DNA of 64,000 nucleotides. Origin: Pseudonocardia terrae. GTDB taxonomy: Bacteria; Actinomycetota; Actinomycetes; Mycobacteriales; Pseudonocardiaceae. A program made the position numbers and the translations under genes. The stretch lies in the NCBI RefSeq assembly GCF_021343995.1, contig NZ_JAJTTE010000020.1, positions 52,239-116,238 of the forward strand, in the 5' to 3' direction. The notes below the pieces were generated by a model that saw only the letters and a program-made list of their open reading frames with translations, was not told the DNA's origin and did not search any database. Shown piece after piece: positions 17,239-25,793 of the stretch; position 1 is the first letter of the stretch, and every line of letters starts with the position of its first letter.

Positions 17239-18497
17239 TGGCAGGCGTGTCCGCCCTCAGACGAGGGTTCGACCGGGTTCGCAACGAGCCCGGCATGGGG
17301 CGCAACGTGATCGCGCTGGTGGTGGTGCTCGTCCTCGGCATCATCTGCGGGGGCTACATCCTCAGCCAGCAGCGGTTCACCGTGCCGTGGGAGGCGCGGA
17401 CGTTCGTCTACGCGACCTTCGACGAGGCGCCGGCGCTCGCGCCGGGCCGCGGCCAGGAGGTCCGGATGGCCGGCGTGCCCGTCGGTGACATCCGCGAGTC
17501 GGAGCTCGACGAGCAGGGCCACGCCAAGGTCCTGCTGGCCATCGACAAGAACCTCTATGCGGACCCGGTGTACGACAACGCCACCGTCGTGCTTCGGCCG
17601 AAGAGCCCGTTGAACGAGATGTACATCGAAATGGACCCGGGCACCCCGCAGGGCCACGCCCTGCCGGACTACGGGGTACTCCCGCTGGGCCGGGCCAAGG
17701 CCCCCGTGCAGGTCGACGCCGCGCTGTCGCACCTGGACACCAACACGCTGGCCGCGGTGCAGAGCCTGCTGGAGGCCTCGGACGTCGCGCTGGCCAACGC
17801 GCCGGAGGACCTGCCGGGCGGACTCGCGGCGACCGACGAGGTGGTCAAGAACCTCAAGCCGGTCGTGGAGCAGCTCGACACCCGTCGCGAGCGGCTGGCA
17901 GGACTGGTCACCTCGGTGTCCCAGCTCTCCACCGCCTTGGGCGGGGACGACGCGCGGCTCACCGACCTCGCGAACTCGCTGCAGACGACGCTGAAGGCGG
18001 TCTCGGACCAGAGCGTCGCCCTACGGGACAGCCTCAACCAGCTGCCCGGCGTCGTCGACCAGCTGGGATCGGCCACCGGGAGCGTCCAGCAGCTCAGCGA
18101 CCAGCTCGACCCGACACTCGACAACGTTCTGGCCGCAACCGAGACGCTGCCCGGCTCGTTGAACCGTCTGACCGACACGGTCGAGACCCTCGACACGACG
18201 GTCGACAAGGCTCGTCCGGTCGCGGAGAAGCTGAAGCCCTTCGCGGCCGACCTGCGGCCCTTCGTCGCGGACCTCAACGGCTCGATGCCCGACCTGCAGT
18301 CCATCTCGGGTCGGCTGGACCCGGTGACGGCAGGGCTGGTCCAGTACCTGCCCGACCTGGAGGCGTTCGTCTACCAGACGGCGTCCGTGACGAGCATGCA
18401 AGACGCGAACGGCGGCATCCTCCGCGGGCTGCTGCAGTTCGGTGACGCGACCCTGCCGATCCCGGGAGCCTCCGAGCTCTCGCCGACCCCGCGCTAG
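17238..18497 (+). CDS. mceE: Mce family protein E
   Basis: 419-residue Mce protein. Membrane anchor about 22-42, Mce domain (ARTFVYATFDEAPALAPGRG, then SPLNEMYIEMDPG), and helical repeats rich in LxxTVETLDTTVDKA-type heptads. MceE proteins are often lipoproteins, but here the only N-terminal Cys (in GIICGG) is not in a good lipobox, so a plain anchor is more likely. The ATG at 17238 is preferred over the GTG at 17235 from its spacing to GGGAGAG (17226-17232). Confidence 0.9.
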   Translation: MAGVSALRRGFDRVRNEPGMGRNVIALVVVLVLGIICGGYILSQQRFTVPWEARTFVYATFDEAPALAPGRGQEVRMAGVPVGDIRESELDEQGHAKVLLAIDKNLYADPVYDNATVVLRPKSPLNEMYIEMDPGTPQGHALPDYGVLPLGRAKAPVQVDAALSHLDTNTLAAVQSLLEASDVALANAPEDLPGGLAATDEVVKNLKPVVEQLDTRRERLAGLVTSVSQLSTALGGDDARLTDLANSLQTTLKAVSDQSVALRDSLNQLPGVVDQLGSATGSVQQLSDQLDPTLDNVLAATETLPGSLNRLTDTVETLDTTVDKARPVAEKLKPFAADLRPFVADLNGSMPDLQSISGRLDPVTAGLVQYLPDLEAFVYQTASVTSMQDANGGILRGLLQFGDATLPIPGASELSPTPR

Positions 18498-18508
18498 GAG
18501 GTGGCCCC

Positions 18509-19822
18509 GTGAAGATCTCGTACTCCGCGCTCCCAGCTATCCGGACGGGCATCCTCGTCGCGTTCGTCGCCCTCTCGGGCTTCGTGTTCCTCTACTTCTG
18601 GACCTCGGTGGGCGGCTACGTGCCGCTCTACACCCAGAAGGCCTATCAGGTGAAGTTCGACGTGGACCAGGTCAACAACCTCGTCCCGCAGAGCGACGTC
18701 ACGGTGGCCGGCATCATCGTCGGCGAGGTCGAGTCGGTCACACCGACGGCGGACGGCAAGGCCGCGGTCGTCGCGAACATCACCGACGACAAGGTCCTCC
18801 CCCTCCACGAGGGCGTCAACGGCCGGATCAACGCGAAGACGCTCGTGGAGGAGACCTACGTGTCCCTCCAGGACGGCACCGGCCCCGTACTCCCGGACGA
18901 CAGCGTCCTCCCGGAGGGCGCGGTCCAGCCAGCCGTCACGATCGACGACGTCGTCCGGGCGCTGCCGGACGACAAGCGGGTCGCTCTGGCGGGCACCCTC
19001 CAGTCCTTGGGGGCCGCGACCGCGGGCACCCAGGACGGCGTTTCCGGGGCCCTCCACGGGCTCGGCGCGCTCGGACGCGAGGGTGGCACGGCGCTGGAGG
19101 CGTTGTCGGCGCAGTCCGCGCAGCTCGAGGAGCTCTCGGCCAACACCACGAAGGTGCTGGCAGCGCTGGACACCCGGCGCGGCCAGATCGCGGAGCTGGT
19201 CAGCGACGCGAACCTGGTGACGCAGGCGACGTCGGGCAGCTCCGAGGACATCCAGACCGTCATGCGGAAGCTGCCGAGCGTGCTCACCACGGCGAAGGAC
19301 GCGAGTGACGACCTGTCGCGGTTGGCCACCGGCCTGCAGCCGGTCGCGGACAACCTCGACCGGGCCGCGCCCTCGCTGAATGCGGCGCTCAACGAGCTCC
19401 CGGCGACGACGGGCGACCTACGCACCCTGCTGCCGGCGCTGGACCAGACCCTGGACAAGGCCCCGGCCACGCTGGACCGCGTTCCGGTGCTGTCCGACGA
19501 CCTCGTCGACCTGATGCCGAACGCCGACAAGGCACTGGCGCAGCTCAACCCGATGCTGAAGTACCTTCAGCCCTACGGCGGGGACCTGTACCAGTTCTTC
19601 ACCAGCTTCGGATGGACAGTGTCGCGCGGCGACACCAACGGCACGCTGCTGCGCGTCATGCCGGTGTTCCACGCCCAGTCGTTCAAGGGCAATCCGGTGC
19701 CGATGAACGAGCTCGCCCCGCTGGACGACAACGACCCCTACCCGCGGCCGGGTACCCAGGACAACCCTCCTGACGACAGCCCGCCGCCGCAGGTCGACGA
19801 ACCGTCGACCACCGGGAACTGA
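18509..19822 (+). CDS. mceF: Mce family protein F
   Basis: 437-residue Mce protein: anchor at about 12-32, Mce domain (YQVKFDVDQVNNLVPQSDVT, then LVEETYVSLQDGTG), helical tunnel region, and a Pro/Asp-rich tail. The GTG at 18509 follows a strong AGGAGGTG. It completes a canonical six-gene set and overlaps the transporter gene by one base. Confidence 0.92.
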   Translation: MKISYSALPAIRTGILVAFVALSGFVFLYFWTSVGGYVPLYTQKAYQVKFDVDQVNNLVPQSDVTVAGIIVGEVESVTPTADGKAAVVANITDDKVLPLHEGVNGRINAKTLVEETYVSLQDGTGPVLPDDSVLPEGAVQPAVTIDDVVRALPDDKRVALAGTLQSLGAATAGTQDGVSGALHGLGALGREGGTALEALSAQSAQLEELSANTTKVLAALDTRRGQIAELVSDANLVTQATSGSSEDIQTVMRKLPSVLTTAKDASDDLSRLATGLQPVADNLDRAAPSLNAALNELPATTGDLRTLLPALDQTLDKAPATLDRVPVLSDDLVDLMPNADKALAQLNPMLKYLQPYGGDLYQFFTSFGWTVSRGDTNGTLLRVMPVFHAQSFKGNPVPMNELAPLDDNDPYPRPGTQDNPPDDSPPPQVDEPSTTGN

Positions 19823-22164
19823 TGAGGTCGGCCGTGAACGAGGTGGCGTCCGGGCTGTGGCGTAGGGCGGTTCCCGCCCTGCGCCCCACCCGGCGCCGCC
19901 TGGCGGGCGTGCTCGCCGTGGTGCTGGTGGCGGTGTTCGGCGTCGCCGGGCTCGCCCGGGTCGACGTCGAGACCGGGGTGGAGTCCTTCCTCCCCTCGTC
20001 GGACCCGTCGGTGCAGCGCTACTCCGAGCTCGCGGCCTCGTTCGGCGGCGACCCCCTCGTGGTCCTGCTCCGCTCCGACGAGCGGTCGGCACTCCTGCAG
20101 CGGGACGCGATAGGCCAGCTCCTCGGAGCGGAGGGGGAGCTGTCCCGGCTCCCCGACGTCGCCTCGGTCTACGGACCCGCCACCACGCTCAATCAGCTCT
20201 CTGCGCAGGCCCAGCGCCTGCTCGCGGAGCTGACGGGCCGCCGGGACGGCCTGCGGACCTTCGCCGCGAACGAGGCTCGTGCCCAGGGCGCGTCCGAAGC
20301 CGCCGCCGCGGCGGCGGGGGAGCGGGCGGTCGCGGACTTCGACCAGCGCTACGGCCCGCTGATCGTGCAGGGCCTCCCCGTCGGGCTGCCGACGCTGCGC
20401 AACCAGCGCTTCATCGACAACGTGCTCTACAACCCCTCCGGCGAACCGCGGCCCCAGTGGCGCTACGTCGTGCCGGACGACCACTCGGTCGCGATCCTCA
20501 TCCGGCCCCGTGAGGGTCTGTCCCAGGACGCCACCGAGCGGCTCGTCGCGGCGGTCCGCGAGACGGTCGACGGGGCCGTCGCCCAGGGCATGCCTGCCGC
20601 CGACGTGACGGTCTCGGGGGTGCCGGGGATCGTGGCGGCGCTCGGACAGGCCGTGGACCGCGAGATCCCGCTGATCGGCGGGATCGCGGTGGGCGCCATC
20701 GCCCTCTGCCTGTTCCTGGTGCCGTGGACCGCCCGCCGACGGCGGCTCGCCCCGCTCGCCGTGACCCTCGCCGCCACCGCGCTGACGGTCGCGGTCCTGG
20801 GCTGGCTCGGTCGCCCGGTGTCGCTCGGGGTGGTGGCCTTCCTGCCGGTCCTGATCGGCCTGGGGACCTTCTACCCCACGTACTTCGCCCGTGGCGCGCG
20901 GCCACGGACCGTGCTCGTCGTGGCGGGCGGGACGACGGCGGGCTTCGCCACCCTGGCGTTCTCGCCGCTGCCGTTCGTCCGCGACCTGGGCCTCACGCTC
21001 GCGATCGGCATCGTGTTCGCCGTCGCGCTGGGGTGGCTCGCGTTCCGGAGGGCGGACCCCGCTCCCGCGTCCCCCGCCGCCGTCGCCCGGCCCCGCCCGT
21101 CCCGGCGCGCCCGCATCGGTGCGACCGTCGCGGCCGGGGCCATCGCCCTCGGCGGCTGGGCGACACTGCCCTTCCTCACCCTCCAGACCAGCATCGACGA
21201 CCTGACCTCGGGCCTGCCCGCGGTGGCGGACGCGAACCGCGTCGAGGAGGTCCTCGGCAGCGGCGGCGAGCTCTCGGTCGTCCTCACCGCGGACGACGGC
21301 CACTCCGTCCTGAGCCCCGAGGCTTGGGCCTGGATGAACGAGGCGCAGCAGACCGTGGTGCGGTCGCACGGCGACGAGGCCCGCCCCGCCCTGTCGGCCA
21401 CCGGCATGCTCGGGTTCCTGGGGACCGAGCCCACCCAGGAGCAGATCGACGCCGGGATCCGTCTCCTTCCGCCGTACCTGACCAACGCCGTCGTCCGCGG
21501 TGACGCCCGCGTGTCGACGATGTCCTTCGGCGTCCGGCTCGACGACCTCGACCGGCTCCGGGACCTCACCACCGCCCTGAACGCCGAGCTGCCCGCCCCG
21601 CCGCCCGGCTACCGCGTCGAGCTCTCCGGCCTGCCCACCGTGGCGGTCCAGGGCTACGACCTGGTCTCGGCGGACCGCTACCTCGCGAGCCTCGCAGGCC
21701 TGGTCGCCGCGGGCGCGGTGCTCTTCGCGGGCCTGCGCAGGCGCAGCGACGCGACCCGTGCGGTCGCGGCAGCGGTGCTGGCCACCGGCACCGAGCTGTT
21801 GCTGCTCTGGGCCTCCGGCACGCCGCTGAACCCGCTGACCGTCGCGCTCGGGTCGCTGACCGCGGCCGTCGGGTGCGAGTTCACGGTGATGATGTGCGAC
21901 GCTGCACGCCACGGCGACAAGCGGCTGCGGACCGCGGTCACCCTGGCCGCGCTCACAGCGGGCGCCGGGTTCGCGGTCCTCGCCGTGTCGCAGCTGGCCG
22001 TGATGCGGGAGTTCGGTCTTCTGCTGGCAGGCTCGGTCCTGCTCTCCGCCCTCGCCGCGCGGCTCGTCGTCGCGGTGCACCCCCCGCTCCCCGCGTCCCG
22101 GCCGGACGATGCCGGACCGGACGCGTCCTCCGACACGCCCCCGCTCGTAGGAGTCTCCCCATGA
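19822..22164 (+). CDS. RND/MMPL-family transporter
   Basis: 780-residue RND-superfamily membrane protein of the MMPL/HpnN type. One helix at about 27-46 is followed by an extracytoplasmic domain (about 50-275), helices 2-6 (about 280-405), helix 7 (about 430-450), a second extracytoplasmic domain and helices 8-12 (about 640-760). In mycobacteria MMPL proteins export or move lipids and siderophores. Position directly after mceF, with one-base coupling, suggests a role in lipid handling by this operon; substrate unknown. A 962-residue open frame on the opposite strand is only a GC-driven shadow. Confidence 0.85.
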   Translation: MRSAVNEVASGLWRRAVPALRPTRRRLAGVLAVVLVAVFGVAGLARVDVETGVESFLPSSDPSVQRYSELAASFGGDPLVVLLRSDERSALLQRDAIGQLLGAEGELSRLPDVASVYGPATTLNQLSAQAQRLLAELTGRRDGLRTFAANEARAQGASEAAAAAAGERAVADFDQRYGPLIVQGLPVGLPTLRNQRFIDNVLYNPSGEPRPQWRYVVPDDHSVAILIRPREGLSQDATERLVAAVRETVDGAVAQGMPAADVTVSGVPGIVAALGQAVDREIPLIGGIAVGAIALCLFLVPWTARRRRLAPLAVTLAATALTVAVLGWLGRPVSLGVVAFLPVLIGLGTFYPTYFARGARPRTVLVVAGGTTAGFATLAFSPLPFVRDLGLTLAIGIVFAVALGWLAFRRADPAPASPAAVARPRPSRRARIGATVAAGAIALGGWATLPFLTLQTSIDDLTSGLPAVADANRVEEVLGSGGELSVVLTADDGHSVLSPEAWAWMNEAQQTVVRSHGDEARPALSATGMLGFLGTEPTQEQIDAGIRLLPPYLTNAVVRGDARVSTMSFGVRLDDLDRLRDLTTALNAELPAPPPGYRVELSGLPTVAVQGYDLVSADRYLASLAGLVAAGAVLFAGLRRRSDATRAVAAAVLATGTELLLLWASGTPLNPLTVALGSLTAAVGCEFTVMMCDAARHGDKRLRTAVTLAALTAGAGFAVLAVSQLAVMREFGLLLAGSVLLSALAARLVVAVHPPLPASRPDDAGPDASSDTPPLVGVSP

Positions 22165-23621
22165 AGGTCGACGAAGACCGGCACGACACCGGCGCTGAGG
22201 AGGTCGGTGCCACCGCCCCCGGCGCGGACAGCCCCGACACCCCCGACACGCCCGCCGAGGGCGCCGCCGGCGACGCGACCGAGGTCGGCGCGGACGCCCA
22301 GGCCGGTGAGCAGGCCGTTGCGACCGACGCCGAGTCCGGCGAGCCCGCCGCCGAGTCCGGCGAGCCCGCCGCCGAGTCCGGCGAGACCGACTCCGAGGCC
22401 GCCGGGTCCGCCGAGTCCGCCGAGTCCGCCGGGAGCGACGCCGCCGAGACGGCCGAGCCCGCGGAGCGCTCCCGCTCGGCCGCCGGGCGGATCCTCCACC
22501 GGAGCGTGCACGCGGTCCGCCACCCCCGCGTCCCGCGGACGTGGCCGGGTCGGATCGTGGCCGGGGTGGTCGTGCTCGCGCTGCTCGCCGGCGTCGGCGG
22601 GTTCGTCTGGTATCGCGCCACCGCACTCCCCGAGGGAGCGGCGCTGGCCGTGGGCGACCGCGTCGTGACCGTCGCCGAGCTCGACGACCGCGTGCAGACC
22701 CTGCACGCCCTCTACGGCGTGCAGGCCCCGACCGGGGACCCCGCCAAGCTCGACGCGTTCCGCCGCGACGCCGCGAAGGCCGTCGCCGTGTCGCTGGTGC
22801 TCGACGGCCAGGCGCAGCAGCTCGGCGTCGGGGTGGCCGACACCAAGGTCCGCGAGACCCTGAACGGCTACATCACCCAGCAGCTCGGCCCGGGCCCCAC
22901 GGCCCATGACGACTTCGTCAAGGTGCTCGGCAACGTCGGGACCACCGAGGACAAGGTGCTCGACGAGATCCGCCAGCAGATGGCCGTCGGCGCGCTGTTC
23001 ACGAAGGTCACCGAGGACGTCACCACGACCGACGAGGACGTCCAGGCCGCCTTCCCGCGGTACGCGGACCGGCTCGGGGTCCCGGAGACCCGGGCGCTGC
23101 GCAACATCGTGGTGACCAACCAGGACGCCGCGAACCGGATCGCCGACAAGCTCCGAGGCGGCGCGGACTTCGCGGAGCTGGCCCGGTCGTCGAGCATCGA
23201 CACCAGCACCCGGGACAAGGGCGGCGACCTCGGCACGGTGAGTGCCGACCAGCTCCAGTCCGACTACGGCAAGGCCGCCTTCGGGACCCCGGCGGGCCAG
23301 GTGTTCGGCCCGCTGCAGAACCAGTTCGGCTGGAACGTCGGCCAGGTCGTCTCCGTGACGCCGGGGACACCGGCCCAGTTCGACCAGGTGAAGGACAAGC
23401 TCCGCCAGCTGGTGGACTTCGACCGCCGGGTCGACGCGTGGGGCGCCTGGATGCGCCAGGCGCTCGAGGACGGCGACGTCCGCTATGCGGAGGACTACAC
23501 CCCCGCGGACCCGCTCGCCATCCCGACCGGCGCCCAGCCGGGTGCCGCTCCCGCCCCGGGCTCCGCCCAGCCGGACACCGCGGTGCCCGCCGCGCCACTC
23601 GCGCCCGGGGGCGGCGGGTGA
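22161..23621 (+). CDS. Membrane-anchored parvulin-type peptidyl-prolyl isomerase (SurA/PpiC-like)
   Basis: 486 residues. The first 110 are acidic, low-complexity and cytoplasmic, including the repeat ESGEPAA. One membrane helix follows (about 130-150). The extracytoplasmic part is SurA_N-like (VGDRVVTVAELDDRVQTLHA). A parvulin domain (about 310-415) begins at ETRALRNIVVTNQDAANRIA and contains GGDLGTVSADQL. The tail is Pro/Ala-rich. It may fold or assemble Mce subunits outside the membrane, an inference from its operon position. ATGA overlap with the transporter gene. Confidence 0.85.
   Translation: MKVDEDRHDTGAEEVGATAPGADSPDTPDTPAEGAAGDATEVGADAQAGEQAVATDAESGEPAAESGEPAAESGETDSEAAGSAESAESAGSDAAETAEPAERSRSAAGRILHRSVHAVRHPRVPRTWPGRIVAGVVVLALLAGVGGFVWYRATALPEGAALAVGDRVVTVAELDDRVQTLHALYGVQAPTGDPAKLDAFRRDAAKAVAVSLVLDGQAQQLGVGVADTKVRETLNGYITQQLGPGPTAHDDFVKVLGNVGTTEDKVLDEIRQQMAVGALFTKVTEDVTTTDEDVQAAFPRYADRLGVPETRALRNIVVTNQDAANRIADKLRGGADFAELARSSSIDTSTRDKGGDLGTVSADQLQSDYGKAAFGTPAGQVFGPLQNQFGWNVGQVVSVTPGTPAQFDQVKDKLRQLVDFDRRVDAWGAWMRQALEDGDVRYAEDYTPADPLAIPTGAQPGAAPAPGSAQPDTAVPAAPLAPGGGG
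22329..22386 (+). repeat. 21-bp tandem repeat (2.7 copies) inside the parvulin gene
   Basis: The 21-mer GCCGAGTCCGGCGAGCCCGCC occurs at 22329-22349 and 22350-22370, followed by a partial copy to 22386. It encodes AESGEPA repeats in the disordered N-terminus. In-frame units make length variation between strains likely. Confidence 0.85.
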
Positions 23622-23830
23622 CCGTCGTCGCGATCTTCGTGGTGCTCGGCCTCGCGGTCGGCTCCATGGGCTGGTGGGGACGGCGCAACGCGAGCTCGCT
23701 CGGCGCCGTCCCCGGCATGCCCGCCGAACACGTCGAGCACCGCACGGCGGTGCTCCGTCGCGGCGCGACGGTCTGCTTCGTGGTCGGGGCCTGCATGGTC
23801 GTCGTGGGCGTCGCGGCCCCGTTCCTCTAA
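23618..23830 (+). CDS. Small two-helix membrane protein of the mce operon
   Basis: 70 residues with two hydrophobic helices (about 3-20 and 50-68) separated by a short basic loop. The GTG overlaps the preceding stop (GTGA), which supports real, coupled translation. No family recognised. It is the last gene of the mce operon and runs four bases into the convergent ABC gene. Confidence 0.6.
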   Translation: MTVVAIFVVLGLAVGSMGWWGRRNASSLGAVPGMPAEHVEHRTAVLRRGATVCFVVGACMVVVGVAAPFL

Positions 23831-24756
23831 GAACCGCTCGGCGGGCCGATCAGGTAGAGCGCGGCGAGGGTCGCCACGACGATCAGCGCCGCCGCCGCGA
23901 CCAGGATGATCCGTTGGTCGATCTCCCAGGTCCGCGGCTCGTCGTCCTCGCCGATAGCTCGGTGGGCGTCGGCGAGGGTGGGGGGCCCGCCCACGTCCCC
24001 GCCGACGAACCGGCGCTCGAACTCGGCACCGTCGTCGATGCCCCGCAGCAGGGCCTCGGCCGGGCCCGCACCCACGATGCGGCCGTGGCAGAGCACCGCG
24101 AGCGTGCCGCCCAGCTCCCGGGCCAGGCCGAGATCGTGGGTCGTCACCAGCACGGTGGCGCCGGTGCGCTCATGCTGGTCGAGGATGACCTCGACGAGCC
24201 CGGCGGCGTGCGGGCCGTCCAGCCCGGTCTCCACCTCGTCGAGCACGAGCAGCCGCGCCTCCGGGGCGAGCGCGCGGGCGAGCGCGAGCCGCCGGCGGGC
24301 GTGCGCGGGCATCGCGGAGGGCAGCGCGTCCCTCCACTGCTCCAGGCCCAGGGAACTCAGCAGGCGCACTGCCCTGCGGTCGCGTTCGGCCTCGCCGATC
24401 CCGCGCTCGCCGAGGCCGTAGCCGAGGTTCTCCCACGCGGTGAGGGAGCCGAACAGCGAGGTGTCGAACAGCGATGACCCGCCGAGCAGCACGCCGCTGT
24501 CGCGCCGCAGGGCCCGGAGTCGGTCCTCGCTCGCGGCGAAGACGTCCTCGCCGTCGATCCGGACCCGGCCCGCGTCCGGCGCGCGCAGCCCGGCGAGGTG
24601 GTTCACGAGGGTGGTCTTGCCGGCCCCGGAGGGTCCCATCAGCACCGTCACCGACCCGGGAGCGAGCCGGAGACCGAGCCGGACGAGCACCGGGTCGCCA
24701 TCGAGGACGGTCGTGACCCGGCTGAGCTCGACGCCGGGACCTGGTTGCGCAGGCAT
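23827..24756 (-). CDS. Degenerate MlaF-like ABC ATPase with C-terminal membrane helix
   Basis: 309 residues. Walker A MGPSGAGKTT, a Walker B-like LLVLDEVETGLDG and the H-loop VTTHD are kept. The Q-loop glutamine is replaced (GVLLGGSSLFD), and the signature LSGGM of relatives is replaced by AMPAHARRR, so normal ABC catalysis is doubtful. A single hydrophobic helix (about 280-303, ILVAAAALIVVATLAALYLI) anchors the C-terminus, which is unusual for an ABC ATPase subunit. It converges on the mce operon with a four-base overlap. Possibly a regulatory partner of the intact ATPase at 11081; speculative. Confidence 0.8.
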   Translation of the reverse strand: MPAQPGPGVELSRVTTVLDGDPVLVRLGLRLAPGSVTVLMGPSGAGKTTLVNHLAGLRAPDAGRVRIDGEDVFAASEDRLRALRRDSGVLLGGSSLFDTSLFGSLTAWENLGYGLGERGIGEAERDRRAVRLLSSLGLEQWRDALPSAMPAHARRRLALARALAPEARLLVLDEVETGLDGPHAAGLVEVILDQHERTGATVLVTTHDLGLARELGGTLAVLCHGRIVGAGPAEALLRGIDDGAEFERRFVGGDVGGPPTLADAHRAIGEDDEPRTWEIDQRIILVAAAALIVVATLAALYLIGPPSGS

Positions 24757-24881
24757 CGACGGCCTCCGATGGTCGTGTCGGCCGACGGTAGCAATCAGTG
24801 ACCTGACGATCGGCCCTCCGTAATGGGGATATCCCTCTCTCGTCCTGGGTGCTTTCGTCCCGGACAGAGCTTCGCCCGCCT

Positions 24882-24896
24882 TAGCCTGCGGCTATG
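24882..24896 (+). promoter_or_regulatory. Possible leaderless-type -10 element
   Basis: TAGCCT (24882-24887) matches the TANNNT form of an actinobacterial -10 and ends six bases before the ATG at 24894, which has no ribosome site. This spacing fits a leaderless transcript. No clear -35. Confidence 0.3.
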
Positions 24897-25367
24897 TCGC
24901 ACCCCGATCAGGTCACCGGGCCCATGCCGGTCACCCGGTACGCGGACGAGGACCGGTCCGACCGCCTGCCGCGGCGGGTCGTCGTCTCCGGCGTCGCCTG
25001 GGTCCTCGTCGCGGCCACGGCGGTCGTCGGCTGGATCGGTACGGGGGAGGCAGGCGCCAGTGGCGTCGATGACGAGTCGCTCGGCCGCATCCAGGGCCAG
25101 CTGGGGGAGTCCACGGTCGACGGTCCGTCGGCCGCGGTTCCACCGGTGCTGCTCCTCGTGGTCGCCGCACTCCTGGCGCTCGCCACGATCGGGCTCTTCG
25201 CCCGCCGGGCCGTCATGCGTCTGCTGCTCGTCGTGCTCGGGGTCGCCGCGATCGTGCTGCTCGCCCTCGTGGGCCGTTGGGAGACCCTGCCCGCGATGGT
25301 CTTCGCCGTGGTCGGCACACTCCCCCTGGTGACCGGTGGCGCGCACCGATGGCTGACGTCGCGGTGA
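24894..25367 (+). CDS. Membrane protein of unknown function
   Basis: 157 residues: a cytoplasmic N-terminus of about 25, a helix at about 30-48, an acidic/Gly-rich loop with no Cys, and three further helices (about 82-100, 106-122, 128-148). No family recognised. The start ATG lacks a ribosome site but may be leaderless. It is divergent from the ABC gene and is followed after 29 bases by another small membrane gene; the two may form an operon. Confidence 0.55.
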   Translation: MSHPDQVTGPMPVTRYADEDRSDRLPRRVVVSGVAWVLVAATAVVGWIGTGEAGASGVDDESLGRIQGQLGESTVDGPSAAVPPVLLLVVAALLALATIGLFARRAVMRLLLVVLGVAAIVLLALVGRWETLPAMVFAVVGTLPLVTGGAHRWLTSR

Positions 25368-25396
25368 CGCCGCGGCACGGACGAGGAGGTCCGACC

Positions 25397-25789
25397 ATGT
25401 TTCCGGGATGGGAATGGTTCTCGGTGCGGGTGGATTGGGTCCACCTGGCCCGCGGCGCATCACTGTGCTTCAGCGTGCTGGTGATCGGCGGGCTGTCCGC
25501 GCCGCTGGCCTCGCGGATCCCGCTGATCGGGCCGGCGTGGCTGATCATCACTGCCGTCGTTGCCTTCGTCGCGGCGGGGTATCGGATCGGGGACGCCGCG
25601 GTGCCCCGCCTGCACGGCGCTGCCGCTGCGGTCGCGGGGTACCTGCTGGTCCTCCCACTCGTCGCCATGGCGACCCGGTCCCTCGACCCCGTTCAGCTCG
25701 GCCTCACAACGCTCACCGCGGTCCTGATGGGGGGGCTTGCCGGCCACTTCGCCGGGCGCAACCGCGCACGCCGTCAGTCGGGCGGCTGA
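25397..25789 (+). CDS. Small membrane protein of unknown function
   Basis: 130 residues with about four hydrophobic helices (residues 20-38, 42-60, 72-90, 95-115). The ATG at 25397 is preceded at six bases by GAGGAGGT, which makes it the best start; the frame extends upstream to 25277 without such a signal. No family recognised. Converges with the PEP-utiliser-like gene, ending four bases before its stop. Confidence 0.6.
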   Translation: MFPGWEWFSVRVDWVHLARGASLCFSVLVIGGLSAPLASRIPLIGPAWLIITAVVAFVAAGYRIGDAAVPRLHGAAAAVAGYLLVLPLVAMATRSLDPVQLGLTTLTAVLMGGLAGHFAGRNRARRQSGG

Positions 25790-25793
25790 TCTC

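Noticed and set aside
19738..22626. 962-codon minus-strand frame opposite the RND transporter
   Set aside because: Composition is Arg/Gly/Ala-rich antisense of a GC-biased gene; the plus-strand gene has recognisable domains and coupled starts.
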